This document shows positions 1-46,401 of a DNA stretch of 64,000 bases, in pieces. Numbering within the stretch: position 1 is the stretch's first letter; each line of letters opens with the position of its first letter. The notes beneath the pieces are model-generated. The model saw only the letters and a list, made by a program, of their open reading frames with translations. It had not been told where the DNA came from and did not search any database. The stretch is from contig CM060307.1 of assembly GCA_030674185.1 (NCBI GenBank), positions 54,956,481-55,020,480 of the forward strand. The letters are read 5' to 3'. Both the position numbers and the translations under genes were made by a program. Source of the DNA: Monoplex corrugatus. Taxonomy: Eukaryota > Mollusca > Gastropoda > Littorinimorpha > Ranellidae.

Positions 1-468
1 CAAGTGATACACATATCTCCAATTCTAGTTTCATTTTCAGTTCTAGTTTCACAAGATGACATCTCTATGCTTGGAATGAAGTTTATGTGTTCTGATGCCA
101 CAGATCTATAGATACACTAAGTTGCGTCTACTGATACACTGGTATACATATTCACACACAATCACACAAAACGGCATGCACATATTCACACACACCCTCA
201 CACATACACATGTACTTTGTAGATGACATACAGAACAACAAAAGAAATAAAATTTTATTCAAGAGCCTTCGAGTTTTCATAATTAGAAGTACAAATACTT
301 TTGAAAAGCCTCAAAAGGTCTTTCCCACTGTTACAGTGACTGAATAATTTTAAACAGATGGTTCACATTTTTGTTTCTATAGAAGGAATAGAAAATGAAA
401 GTTAGTGTACTTCGTGGTGCAAAACAAACTGTATAATTTAAACAGATGGTTCTCATTTTTGTTTCTTT
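1..468. repeat. Upstream flank with a tandem duplication of about 90 bp
   Basis: Positions 1-350 show CA-rich patches and no coding exon; the KIF11 first exon is not here. From about 351 a unit (TTTAAACAGATGG then TTTTTGTTTC and GAAAATGAAAGTTAGTG) runs to about 438, and a second copy starts at about 439. The second copy is split by the transposon at 469-1280 and resumes at 1281. The undamaged first copy shows what the target looked like before insertion. Confidence 0.7.
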
Positions 469-1280
469 CAGGGGTGCAGATCACGTAGAGATGGGGGTAA
501 ATCACGTAAGGAAGATGGAAATCACGTACAAAAATTATGTCAAAAGGGTATGAACACGTAAGACTTTGTTGTCTTGAGGGTATGGTCACGTAAGCATTTT
601 TCCTCTGCCGGTCTCATCACGTAAAGGTTTTGAGCCGTGGGGGTATAGACCTATCGCTCCGTTCGCTCGCCTAGCCGCGGCGGGCAAGCTAACGACGCGA
701 CCGACATCGCTTAGCTTGCCCGCCGCGGCACATGCAGCATTAGGGTCGGGCATTACATTAGCGGTAAAAATAGTAACTAGGCTACGTCACACTTTTCTAC
801 AACTCTTTGCCTGGGCCAATGAAAATGCAGCGGAAACCGAAAGCAGCCCTTCGAGAAGTACTTTTCTGTCTCAGTCAGATATTCTTATTCTAAACACATT
901 AGTAATGTGATTGCTTAGTTACAGTTACTTGAATCAGAATCAGTTCACATTAAATTTTGTAATATGGAAACATTCCTCCTGTGTTGTCTGTGTCAGTGTG
1001 GAAACTGGCATGTGTCACTGTAAAGAGTTGATCTTTATTCTAATTTAGTAGAAGGCCATGCTGCTTGCTTTTTTATAATTTAATTTATTTAAACCATTAG
1101 GCCAAAAAATCACTTGGGAAAACAAAATACCGAGTCTTTGCATCGGTGGCTCATACCCCCAGAAATTTTGGCAAAGGGTATGAAAACCCCCTAAAAAAAA
1201 TTATTGGGGGTATGAAAACCCTCAAGTTTTTTTAGTGGGGGTATGAAAACCCTTGACTTTTAGAAGGATCTGCACCACTG
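469..1280. mobile_element. Non-autonomous DNA transposon, 812 bp, 14-bp TIRs, 6-bp target duplication
   Basis: The left end reads CAGGGGTGCAGATC (469-482). The right end is the reverse complement of CAGTGGTGCAGATC (1267-1280), so 13 of 14 bases match. The hexamer TTCTTT flanks both sides (463-468 and 1281-1286). The insertion splits the second copy of a local tandem duplication, which proves that it moved in. Both subterminal zones carry motifs spaced at about 32 bp (CACGTA on the left, GGGTATGAAAACCC on the right). The centre has a perfect 19-bp inverted repeat (674-692 with 711-729). There is no coding capacity. The CAG termini suggest a hAT relative; 6-bp duplications fit hAT6-like or IS3EU-like groups. 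Confidence 0.85.
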
Positions 1281-2165
1281 TTCTTTAGAATAGAAAATGA
1301 AAGCTAGTGTACTTCGTGGTGCAAACAAACTGTATAAAACTATTTTGTAGGCGTATAGATCTGTACTCTCTGCTAGTTCTGGTACAGGTACAACCTAGGT
1401 GCTGTTGTATTGGTGTTAATAATAAATAAGACAGTATGCAAATAATTTAGCTGTAGAACTTTGTGAGGATATGAGTGGGGTTGCTTTTGTTTGTTTGTTT
1501 CTGTTTGTTGTTTTTTAACTCATGACTTTTCTTTTTTACAGTAAGTTTAGTTACGGCAGATGTATAAGTTGGCCCATTTTCCTTGCTAATATTGTTACAA
1601 TTGTTTTGTTTTTTCTTAATCTTTTATGTTTTTATATTTATACATGTGTGTGTGTGTGTGTGTTCATGTTGTTTTGCCCACATTGTCATGTAATATGCAA
1701 GCAGTGTATCACTATACAGTTGGCATACTCCACCTACTGCGCTGGGTCAGTAGGTATTTTCATGTTTCCCTAATCCAGCCACTGACATGATTTATGATAG
1801 GACCTTCAGCATGAATATCTAGTATTATTTGGCTTATAATTTGGGATATGTTCTGTTATCTGTTGTTTGTGTGATGGAGTTGGGGAGGGGGATTGTCAAG
1901 CTGTCTCATATCAATCAAAAGGTTGTGACTGTACACTGATAAATAGGTAAAAATTATTGAAAGAAATGCTGAAAGGCCATACATGATACAATGTTAAAAT
2001 AGTAATAGTAATGATTACCTTATAAATAGTATCAGTAATAATAATAATAAACCTATTCCATGTGTATCATATCTGGAAAGAGTGTGTGTGTGTTACTGTG
2101 TGTATGTTTGCTTGCAACAGTGTTTGAACTGTACATCAGGATTTAAACTTTTCTTGTTTGTCCAG
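1281..2165. other. Intron upstream of the first visible KIF11 exon
   Basis: From 1281 the interrupted tandem unit resumes. The rest is AT-rich intron with a short (TG)n at about 1645-1662. I looked for the N-terminal exon expected to end in VVVRC and did not find it, so it lies to the left of the window. Confidence 0.6.
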
Positions 2166-37098
<34,933 letters not shown>

Positions 37099-38500
37099 AA
37101 CACTTGTTGATGACATCCACTGGACTTATTTTAAGACAACGCATGAACGAGTGATGGGTCTTTAAAACCTGTGTTCAGCAACAAATCGCATGCAGCATCA
37201 CAGTATCCAACCAATGATACATAAAGCCAAGGAGAACCAAGAACTTCTTGCCTCAGCTTTCTTATTTCATGTTTTTGTTGGTTTATTTCTGTCAACCAAA
37301 AGACTTGCTTTGTTGATTTACAATATTTTATCATTTTATAATAGGACTTCTTCACAGTTTTTGTTTTTGATCATTTTTACATCTGGTCATGCTAGCATTG
37401 AAAAGAATGTGAGCAGTAAAAACCACGCATTTCTGTGTAATATACAAATTACACGGTTTTTATCAGTCACTGGTTTCAGTTTTCTTTTCTCAAAATGGCA
37501 TCATCACATGCAGAATTAATTCCATATACAGTGACACTATAGAAGCCATTGCTGGATCAGGTCCGAAATGATCGTGGCTGTGCATAAACTTTGTGCACTG
37601 GGAAGGTCCTGTTTAATGTGTGGATGCTATAATCTATTCTTGTTTCACTGTCCTTGCATCAATTTGTCATTGAAACATGGCTGTTTTTATTAGGCCTTTG
37701 AAATGGGTCAATCTTTTTACCATTCTTTTGAGTTCTGCCGACTGGCATATGTGCTAAATGGATTCTTCTGTCCCAATCATGATTTTGTGTGTTAGGAGTC
37801 AACTGCATTTTGTCATTTTGACCATCTCATGAAGTGGATTTTGCATGTTATCCAGTGCTCAGTAATACGCCTTTACTACTTCTACTTTATGTCTTAACTG
37901 CACTAAAGGAACGACAAACAGTTACTGTGTAAGTCTCTTTGTGGGGTGTTTTGGGAGGTTCTTAAGAGCACTCTCATTGCTTCATTTTGTATTCTGTCAA
38001 TATGTGTAATAACTTTTATCCTGTAATGTGATTTTGTTATGTTGCATTTTCCCAGTTCACATTGCCAGAAGTAAAACAAGATTTACAAAATATGTTGGCC
38101 AATACCAACATCTGGCAATCCTCAGTGTGACAGTTCTTAATGTTTGAGATTCACCTAATGTTTAATCCAGTCTGTTTTTAGCTTTTAATCCAGGCAATAA
38201 TGTTTTCTCTCACAACTACTGCTGTTTTCATTATGCATTTTCTTTTTGATTCAAGATTGCACTTTTGCACTTTTAAAAGTTACATCTGTAAACGTTTTGC
38301 ATACCACAACTGGAGAGGTTTGTACTGTATGCATTTACCATTACAATTTCATGATAGAGAATTACATGTGTGATGCTTTTAATTACTTAGCCACTGTGGC
38401 AGCTGCACTTTATCTTCAGAGTGCTTGCCTATTTTCTGAGGATTATGATAATAGATATTCATCACATAACTTAATGAAACATTTTTGATAAGTCAGTGTT
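37099..38500 (+). other. Probable KIF11 3' UTR
   Basis: About 1.4 kb of AT-rich, apparently unique sequence follows the KIF11 stop without simple repeats or transposon motifs, which is what a 3' UTR would look like. I found no canonical AATAAA in this stretch. The next ones to the right (39399 and 41189) lie beyond obvious transposon relics, so I cannot place the cleavage site. Confidence 0.45.
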
Positions 38501-38502
38501 AG

Positions 38503-39205
38503 GGTACGTTCATACTGGCACTCACGACTGTCGGGCGGACAGACAAAAATCATGCAGGTGGGAAAAACTCCTCTTTGTTTTACTTGCGCTGCTGAAGATG
38601 TTGATACTGCCACAGACATGCACGCACGACCACGTCCGCAAAAAAAGTTGTGCGTGCGTGCTACACTTCAGTCGTGCGTGCGGACGGACAGAAGTCATGA
38701 ATTCGAGGCCAACCCTTCTTTTTTATCACTGGCCATCCTCTGCGCGTTCATACTGAAACGCTTCTGCACGTGTGTACGGATCAAGAGACTGTACTGTACT
38801 TAAATTTTCAGTCATTTTTAACACAAAATGGAAGACGAGAAACTGATTTCCGAAGTTAGGAATCGACCTTTCCTTTAGAACATTCTGGATATTTTGCAAA
38901 TTTCTGTTTATCTGACAGTAGTTCAGGCATTAAATGATAATACTCTTCATGCACCTTTCATGATCTGTTAATTGGGTGCACAGAAAAACGGCGAATTGTT
39001 CGATGCTTCGTGTTTCTTCTCTTCCACCACCACCACAAAATCAGTTTCTGTCGCCCCATCAGTGCCATGTTTACCAGAAAATAAGCAGCGCTACCCTCCC
39101 TTCTTCCTCAAGGACGGAGAGCGTGCTGATAAGTATGAACACCTTTTCTCATGCGTATACGTTTTTTTCCGTCCACACTACAGTCATGAGTGCCATTATG
39201 GTTTT
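38503..39205. mobile_element. PIF/Harbinger-like remnant with inverted ends and a MADF start
   Basis: The left end, after TTA, reads GGGTACGTTCATACTGGCAC, then TCACGACTGT. Near 39180-39205 the reverse complement reads CATAATGGCACTCATGACTG, so the subterminal parts are inverted copies. At 38828 a short frame begins MEDEKLISEVRNRPFL and then stops, which is the start of a MADF (Myb/SANT-like) DNA-binding domain. PIF/Harbinger transposons carry such a second gene. The right terminus itself is not clear and the nuclease gene is missing. Confidence 0.5.
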
Positions 39206-39310
39206 TATGTTACTGGTTTTTTGTTCACTTTTCTTACTAGCTATTCTCATTAGTGTGTGTGACTGGAGGCAGGTAGAGTTATGAGTAGAATACAAAATAT
39301 TACTCTATCT

Positions 39311-39334
39311 TTAACCCTTACAGTGCTGGGTTAA
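39311..39334. mobile_element. Minimal TTAA-bounded piggyBac-like end
   Basis: TTAA, then CCCTTACAGTGCTGGG, then TTAA. The left twelve bases after TTAA equal the terminus at 17859. With only 16 bp between the two TTAA sites it may be the scar of an internal deletion, or chance. Confidence 0.35.
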
Positions 39335-39639
39335 ATCTATGGGAAGGAGTATGCTCCTAGATGTCCTGACACTGTTATGGAGAAAAGAAATTTGGACAAA
39401 TAAATATGGTGTGTTCTGGCAATGAAGCAGACACAATTTGCCTTAGATATTATTTGATAATGACATCTTTTCAACCAGATTGTGTAAGAGATTGTAACTT
39501 ATGTTGGGTCTTTATACAGATTATAACTTTGTAAGCATTGCAATGTGTCATAATACTAATAGTGAAATACTATAGGTGAAACATACCTTGAAAATGGAAT
39601 TGTTGACCCACAAAATGTGTTCAAGTAGTGTGAGGCTTG

Positions 39640-39820
39640 GATTAGAAACAGTGGTTTAGTCCGATGGTACAGGTTTGAGTCTGGCTCAAGAAAAAAGATT
39701 CATTTTCATGTCTATCCAGCTATGAATGGGTATCATGACCCATGTCGGGGTTAGAGAAGGTAAAGCAACAAGGGAGAGAGTGTCCTCAGATTGCTGGCCT
39801 TGAGAAAAGTTGAAGTCCAC
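39640..39820 (+). repeat. tRNA-derived SINE
   Basis: AGTGGTTTAGTCCGATGGTA with GGTTTGAGTCTGGCTC forms a degraded A/B-box pair. The body has ATGAATGGGTATCATGACCC, then GGGGTTAGAGAAGGTAAAGC, a layout I know from molluscan SINEs. Confidence 0.6.
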
Positions 39821-40703
39821 ATGTGTAACACTGCTGAACACATCGCGATATCTTCTGGTTATAATCTGATGAAACAACTAGACCAAAAAATGTGTTGTAA
39901 CAGTGGAACACATACAAGACTTTCTTATAATGGATCAGATTATTGATGGATAAGAGGTACAACCATTCCCACATTACTTTGCACAGCATTTTGGTCATGA
40001 CTTAGTTTCTTGTCTGCTGAATGAGTTCATTCCATCCAAAATGCTCTTGATGTGTAGGTACAGTCAGCAAATTGCTTACCAAACATGCAGTCATGGAGAT
40101 TGCAATAGTGTGTTGCTAGAATGTCTTTGAAAGGTTGAACGGTGTCTGGTAGGTCCTTAATGTTGTCAGTTGCTTGTGCCCACAAAGTTGCAAGTCTTGT
40201 GACCAACACGGATAATGTATGTAGTCTTGACATGCATTTGCAAACAAGCTTCCTAAATGCAGTGCCATGGTCATTTCTGTCGTTGGAACAAATCAGCTTG
40301 CAAGTGTTTTCTTTTTGTTTTTGATGCTGTGACAACCGAGATCAGAAATGTGTAACAAGGTGACAGGGGTTTCTGTTGAAGTATGCTGTAATCCACATGA
40401 CTTCAGGGACTGTGAAAGACTACATACAAATACACAAGCTGTGTGTGTGTGTGATACACTTGGGTTTTGGCCTGCAGTGCCTTTAACAATAACATTGCTG
40501 AAAAGGACAATGGGTCATGCAATACAGTTGTACAGTATACACGACCAAGTTGTGTATGTAGAGTACGGTACTTGCTTTTATAAAACAAGTTTGTTGAAAA
40601 AGATTGGTGTTCCCGTCAGACAATGTAAACTCTTCTGTCTGTCTGCGTCATGATAAACTGATTTGTATGTTTATTTTGTTTCTGTAAAGACTTCTCTCTG
40701 TCA

Positions 40704-40797
<94 letters not shown>

Positions 40798-41640
40798 TAT
40801 GTGTGAGATATGCTGTGTCTGTCTTTTCGTGTACCTCCGTTTTTTGTGGTTACATATCTTGTCTGTCTAGTCTTGTTTCCGGCCTTCCTGTTTTAATATG
40901 TCTCCTCAGTAACACTGTTTGCTCACTGTGTCAGAGTAGTAGCGTATTGATGTGATGCATGAATGATAATGGGTTTTATTTGTTGTTGGTTGTTTCTTTG
41001 TGTTTTAGATACATGCCCTCTGTTAGTTTAACCATGGTATCTTTGAAGATTTTTAACGGATATCGGACTTTCGGACAGAATATTAATTAAAATTGTTCTT
41101 AAGATTACCCTGTTGTTCCAGTTTGTTTGTGTCGTTTCTTATCTCTGTATGATTCAATATATTACAAAGAACATGGAGGTACTGCTGCAATAAATTTTGT
41201 TCTATTTCCACCTCACTCTTATTTGGGGCTGCTGTGAATGTTCTCTAAACGCATATATTTCCTGCACTCTGTCCACCAGCAGTAAAACTTTAAAACTTTC
41301 ATTCCTTCACCTTATACACACCTTCCTTGAGGAAACTGGTGGGGAGTCCAAAGATAAGACTGACAACAGAGGGTTCTGACTTTGAATATTCATTAGTCAA
41401 AAATATTTGAAGATAGGCCTTTCCGGTGCAATGTATGCTATGGGTTAAATTGATGAAGCTGAGACCACACAATCAGGACAGTACTACTCAGAATATGAAA
41501 GGTCTTTTCAGTTATACTGCCATTTCTTAACTGTTTATAATAATTGCATTTGACTTATATTGAGATAAGATATAACCTTTGTGCTATTAATGTATACAGA
41601 TACATAATAGTTTAATTGTATATCATTGGAAATGTGCTGT
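39821..41640. other. Intergenic, mostly unassigned, with a (CT)n tract
   Basis: A CT run at about 40701-40793 is the only clear feature. A minus-strand frame at 40027-40335 (102 codons, Cys-rich at its start) has no family motif that I recognise. AATAAA occurs at 41189-41194. Confidence 0.5.
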
Positions 41641-42523
41641 AATACTAACTACACATCCAAGAAATGGATCCTGGCTTAGAGGAGCTCAAATACCGTCTTC
41701 ATAAGGTTCAGTCTTGGAGACAGTCAGATCAAAAGTCGTGTCAATTTGACATTTGTGTCTGGAGACAAGGGTGTATCATATAATGGATAATTTGCTGCTG
41801 GACTGATATTTTCAAATGAGGAAAAACCTATTTGAAAGACAAGCACTTTGTGAACATCCAAGTAAGGCCCAGGACAAGCAACTTTTTAGTTTGTAAAAAG
41901 TGGGATTGAAGAGGATCCACATATCTTATTTGTGAAACTTTTGGTGTTTAATATGACACAGTTGAACTGATCATGCTGTACAGTGTTGAGATTAGAAAAA
42001 TGGCTGGCAGATGGATACCTCATCTTCTGTCAAAGGAGTAGGAAAAAACTCAGGATGCCGAGTTTCATCGAATGCTTGAAATGTGTGAGCCAGAGAGCCG
42101 CAAACAACCTTGGGATATGTCATAGATGATCAGATGTGGATGGGTGATAATGACGAGAGACCACTTGTACTGAGACCTCGTTTTCAAAGCCAGGAGAAAC
42201 TTTTCTTCATTTTCTTCAACTCCCAAGACTCTGTAGTGATTATGAACTAGAAAAACAAAAATAGAAATAGAATGTATATTTAATATAACAAAAGAAGACA
42301 ATACATAATGAACATGCGTTGTACTTCTATTTTCGTGTTTTTGATTTGCACTTGAACGTTGGTAGTCACTTTGCTTCAGATTTCTGCAGTGATCAATACT
42401 TGACCTGAAAATTCTACTTCCAGATATTTTGTAGAAAGTGTTTTGCCCAAAGTTGTGCAGTCCATCCATGAAGAGAGTCTTAATGTGGGTACCAGCAAAA
42501 CGCTCCTACATGAAAACGCAATT

Positions 42524-42940
42524 GTCGCCATGGTGTAATGGTTAACGCAACGGACTACCGACTGGAAGGTTGTGGGTTCAAATCCCCATCAGTCCCTTCA
42601 AAGATCATGGTGGGATTTTTCGGCTCTAACCAGCTCCTACCTAGAGTTGGGCATGCTATGGGCTCATTCGGAAGACTAGGACCACACGTCTCAAACGTCA
42701 TCAAGTCGCATCCACTTCACAGATGCGTCACTGAGGGTGTTACTCAAATCTTATGACCAGCACCACAGGTGTTTGTATCTCTCAGGCCTGGTTGACGCCG
42801 GGTTATGTGATAGTAAACATAGAGCACAGCCCTGTCGTGCAGTCTCTGTCCTAGATGGAACTCCATAGCATCATGATTATCATCCTCATCGACATCATCA
42901 TCATCGCATTGAAAAGGAAATGTTCCAGCTTCTATGGCAA
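42524..42940 (+). repeat. tRNA-derived SINE inserted in the mariner relic
   Basis: CCATGGTGTAATGGTTAACG (A box) and GTGGGTTCAAATCCCCATC (B box) are well preserved, spaced as in a tRNA. The first seven bases have no pairing partner after the T arm, so it is a SINE head and not a tRNA gene. The body of about 350 bp ends in a CATCATCATCATCG run. Confidence 0.75.
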
Positions 42941-42975
42941 TTAAGGTGGCGTAGAAAATGGGGCACAAAAGCGCA

Positions 42976-43013
42976 CGCACACACACACACACACATACAC
43001 ACACACACACACA
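42976..43013. repeat. (CA)n microsatellite
   Basis: CA run with one CATA interruption, between the SINE and the last mariner motif. Confidence 0.95.
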
Positions 43014-43145
43014 ATTGTCCATAAAGCCATGGTCACCGTGACTTGTCTAACAGAACAGTCCAATCTAGTTCTCCCTTACCCACCTTACAGCCCTTTCTAC
43101 AGTCCTGATTTAGCCTCATGCGACTTCTGATTGTTTCTCCTTAAA

Positions 43146-43760
43146 ATCACTAGGCATGGGTATAAAAGTAGGAAAAACCTTACAAATGTGCACTATGCCG
43201 ATGATACTGTTATTAGCAGACAACACTACCAGTATGACAAGAATTCTATAAGGGTGGATGCAGCAGGCAAAAAGACTGGCCTTAATTTGAATGCCAAGAA
43301 AACAAAAGTGCTACCTATTTAAGGCAAAGATATTGAAACCAATCATGACTTCTTAATCCTTTGACTCCCGCACCCTGTCCACCAGCATCGTGCATTGCCA
43401 ACCATGCTAGCAAAGCAAAACCTTAACCCTTTCATTCCCTCACCCTATCCACCAGCTTCCTGCAGGAAGCTGGTGGATAGGGTGAGAGAATCAGAGGGTT
43501 GTTTTCGCAGTTGGAGGATAGGATGTGGGAGTCGAAGGGTTAATAGAATTTGAACGCCAAGAAAGCAAAAATGCTACATGTTTAAGGCAAAGACACTGAA
43601 AACGATCATGACATCGTAATGAAGTTCCTCTAGAAAATGTTACAGATTTTAAATATCTTGGTTCTGTAAAAACTGATGATGGAACCTGCTCTAATGACAA
43701 AAATAAGAATTGGAATGGCAGAGCAAAAAAAAATGGTCCAACTTAATATCTGAAAGGACA
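43146..43760 (+). pseudogene. Reverse transcriptase fragment of a non-LTR element
   Basis: SRKNLTNVHYADDTVIS carries the catalytic YADD box. NLNAKKTKVLPI follows, the usual basic strand after it. At about 43625 the text resumes with ENVTDFKYLGSVKTDDGT, the KYLG motif expected about 30 residues later. A TTAA-bounded palindromic MITE lies between. The motifs fit the same LINE group as the fragments at 10520 and 44950. Confidence 0.7.
43353..43543. mobile_element. TTAA-bounded MITE with a perfect 48-bp palindrome
   Basis: TTAA at 43353-43356 is followed by TCCTTTGACTCCCGCACCCT; TTAA at 43540-43543 is preceded by GGATGTGGGAGTCGAAGGG, an inverted copy. Inside, a second TTAACCCTTTCATTCC start (43423) leads into a perfect 48-bp palindrome (43439-43486; arm CTCACCCTATCCACCAGC then TTCC, centre TGCA). 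It splits the reverse transcriptase fragment. Confidence 0.75.
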
Positions 43761-44949
43761 GAGGCATACGAAATATTGGCAAGAACACAGACCTCACGGC
43801 AACCATTTTTCAAGGAAAAACTGGAAGAAAGGCAGACCTCCAATATCACATACATCGAGAACATAACCAGCATCAGTGGCCAAAATATTCAATAGCCATT
43901 TAGAGGTGAGTGGCAGTGTCAAAGAGAGCAGCAGCCAACACTGAACCCGGTGACACCGACAGGTGAAAGACTTAAGATTTGGCTGGCAAGATGTTTCCGA
44001 GAATCCAGGCCTTGGACAAGCAGTGGAATCACAGCTTGCTGCCATATCTCAATCAGATTATAGAAAAATGTGACGCTAGGCTGAGAAGGCTGAAACTGTG
44101 GAGAGAGGAGGAGAGATTTTGAAGGACAACATTTTATACACACTGGACTTAAGATGTTCGTTTTATAAAGTAAGTGACAAAACTTTTGGATCAGTCCAAA
44201 TCTTTATTTCTAAATTGTCACAGAGGTTCACGTAGTTAAAACAAGATAAGGTTATAACAGTTCTGTTTCCAGTGAAAAATCAGACTGCTAGAAAAAGTAA
44301 TTTTACAGATGATTTGCAATGTCCTTCACACAGCCTGAACCCCTATGACTGGTTCTGTCTAATGCACTCACTTTTTCAATTATTTAACCGTCGTCATTAT
44401 CATATATCTTATTTATGGCTTGATGTTTCAATAAGATTTCCCCTCCACCTTCTTACTTCTGAGAGATGGTAAGTCACTATTCTAAAGGTATTCCTGATGT
44501 TTCGTGTGTTTGCATTCTTATGAAATAATTTTTTCAGTCTTCAACCAGTGTCCAGAGCAAATAGTAATTCTTCAGGTTTGGATGCTTTTATGAATTTTTA
44601 GTATATATGAAGTCTGAATAGTTCCATGAAAATTTTACAAAGATTCGTTATTGTTTTGATGCCCAGAATGTCTTGGAATGTCAGTAGGTACACATGAGCC
44701 ATTTGTGACATTGCTTTCCACAGAGATTAATAAAAAATTCAGGTCAGAAATGTATTAATCAGTAATGTTGTGCATTATGGTGCATCAGAACAGGCACTAA
44801 TGAATATTGTTGTTCCCTGAAAATGCAAGGTGGTAAGTATATAGCCAAACATGTATTAGGTGAAAATACTGCACCTGAAAATACTGCACCTCGCGCCAAA
44901 GTGATAATGATAGCTCACTGGGGACTCCCGAAACAGGCCTACAGCAACA
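43761..44949. other. Intergenic, unassigned
   Basis: Possible degraded LINE sequence to about 44110, then AT-rich sequence without motif. At 44865-44892 CTGCACCTGAAAATA-like units are duplicated in tandem. Confidence 0.4.
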
Positions 44950-45280
44950 TCATCATCATCAAGTGCCTTGCCACATGGCGTTGGGATGATAGCCCTCCAT
45001 ATGTCTCTATCCGTTGTTGCCGTAAGCACATCTTCCACCCTCTGTCTTCAGCCACCCTGCAAGTCCATCCAATATTTTCTCCCTGGTGCTGTCTTTCCCT
45101 CCAGCTTTCCTGTTGTGCCCAGGTGCTCCAATTCCTCTTTTTCTCATAAAACGGCCTATAAATGTTGCCCGTCTTTTCCTGATCTTCCTTATCAATGATC
45201 TTGTGTCTGCATCCATCAAGATTGTCTCGTTTGTTTTCTTTGCTGTCCATGGAACTCTCAGCATTCTTCTTAGACAGCAA
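44950..45280 (-). pseudogene. Second 3' fragment of the (GAT)n-tailed LINE
   Basis: Minus-strand text RMLRVPWTAKKTNETILM then RKIRKRRATFIGRFMRK matches the + strand fragment at 10797-10925 almost residue for residue. It ends in AACGCCATGTGGCAAGGCAC followed by a GATGATGATGATG tail (+ strand CATCATCATCATC at 44949). It is 5'-truncated, as LINE copies usually are. Confidence 0.8.
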
Positions 45281-46270
45281 CATGAACTTGATACAGTGGC
45301 ATATTGGAGAGCTGGAAGTGGCTGATGTCAATGAGCAGTAGTTTGAATAGAACAGCAGCCAACCCTTTCTGAATTAAAGAATTTAAGAGAAGAAAAATAA
45401 AGGGAAAAATAACATTGTAAAGATAATCAAGCCTAATGAACTGTCTCCTGTTTCTTTTTCCTATAGTCACTTTTGTTTTCAAAAACAGACTTTCTATTTG
45501 TATCAGTCAATCAAAAATATGCAGCTATATGTCAGTGTGCCATAACCTGATCTTTTACAATTACATCTAGTGTCACCCAGTTAACCGTTTAGAGTCATTT
45601 TAAGTTATAAAACTATTCAAAACCATTGCAACAGACCAGCAGAAAACTGGTGGACCTGGCGAGGGAGTGAAAATGTTTAAAAACAAGCAAAATCAGATCC
45701 CTGAGATGAAAAATAATCCAACATTAAACAAACATACCACTGAAGGCAACTCGGCTATAAGCAGTATGAACTCGTTTAAGTTGACTCACCAGTTAAGCCG
45801 TCACAATTCTTTGGTTCTGGCCATTAATCTTTTTATCTGAAAAGAAATTGACCTTGCTTTGCTCGACCCCTCGCATACCTTGACAGAATTATTGTGTGAC
45901 AGTAAGGATTCCGCCCCCAGGTAAGTAGATCATACTAATGTATAGAAACAGTTTTATGCCATGCACTCCCCCTGTCCAGAAGAGAAAGCCTGCTGGGACA
46001 TCTCTGAAATGCTGTTCGCTGTCAGTTCTGGTGTTGATTCCAGTTCATTTGCTGTTGCTGAAATAAACTGGTAAGCGGGAAAAAATTGAAATTCTCCACG
46101 AATTTAGTTCAAACTAATTCCAGAACGAGTTTTCATTTTCATTGTTGTGTGTCTTTCTATCAATAATGTCTTCATGAACAACATAACACTAACACTAACA
46201 CACACGCACGCATATGCACTCAAAACATGCACACTCCAGAAAAACTGAAAACGTTTGTCCTTTGTTTTGA
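45281..46270. other. Intergenic with a degraded MITE copy
   Basis: Around 45580-45690, GTTAACCGTTTAGAGTC and, reverse complemented, CATTTTCACTCCCTCGCCAG resemble the TTAA MITE ends. GGCTATAAGCAGTATGAAC at 45757 is the internal piece seen in the 31-kb copy. Confidence 0.4.
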
Positions 46271-46272
46271 AA

Positions 46273-46275
<3 letters not shown>

Positions 46276-46344
<69 letters not shown>

Positions 46345-46366
46345 TTCTCTCTCTCTCTCTCTCTCA
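46276..46366. repeat. (CT)n microsatellite, left of the LINE
   Basis: A CT run directly abuts the 5' end of the 2A LINE. A matching (CT)n lies directly after the LINE 3' tail at 59251, so the LINE seems to have landed in one microsatellite. Confidence 0.97.
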
Positions 46367-46401
46367 GTAAACCATAGCAAAGAAGAGGACAAGACGGAAA
46401 A

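Larger units (their letters stand above)
41980..43145 (+). pseudogene. Mariner-type transposase relic, interrupted by a SINE
   Basis: Near 42004 the frame AGRWIPHLLSKE (then a stop) matches the RWVPHxLTxEQ block of mariner transposases. At about 42510 LLHENAI resembles the catalytic LLHDNA block. At 43080-43145 PPYSP, a four-residue duplication and SPDLASCDF match the conserved YSPDLAPCDFFLFP motif that carries the last catalytic Asp. The pieces are in different frames with several stops. A SINE (42524-42940) and a (CA)n tract lie between the last two motifs. Confidence 0.65.

Noticed and set aside
40027..40335. 102-codon minus-strand protein
   Set aside because: No start context, family motif or neighbouring exon; could be any decayed sequence.
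41189..41194. AATAAA as the KIF11 polyadenylation signal
   Set aside because: It is 4 kb beyond the stop, behind transposon relics; nothing ties it to the transcript.
42065..42469. 134-codon minus-strand frame
   Set aside because: It is the shadow of the mariner relic on the other strand.
42524..42595. Functional tRNA gene
   Set aside because: A and B boxes are good but the acceptor stem has no 3' partner and a SINE body follows.
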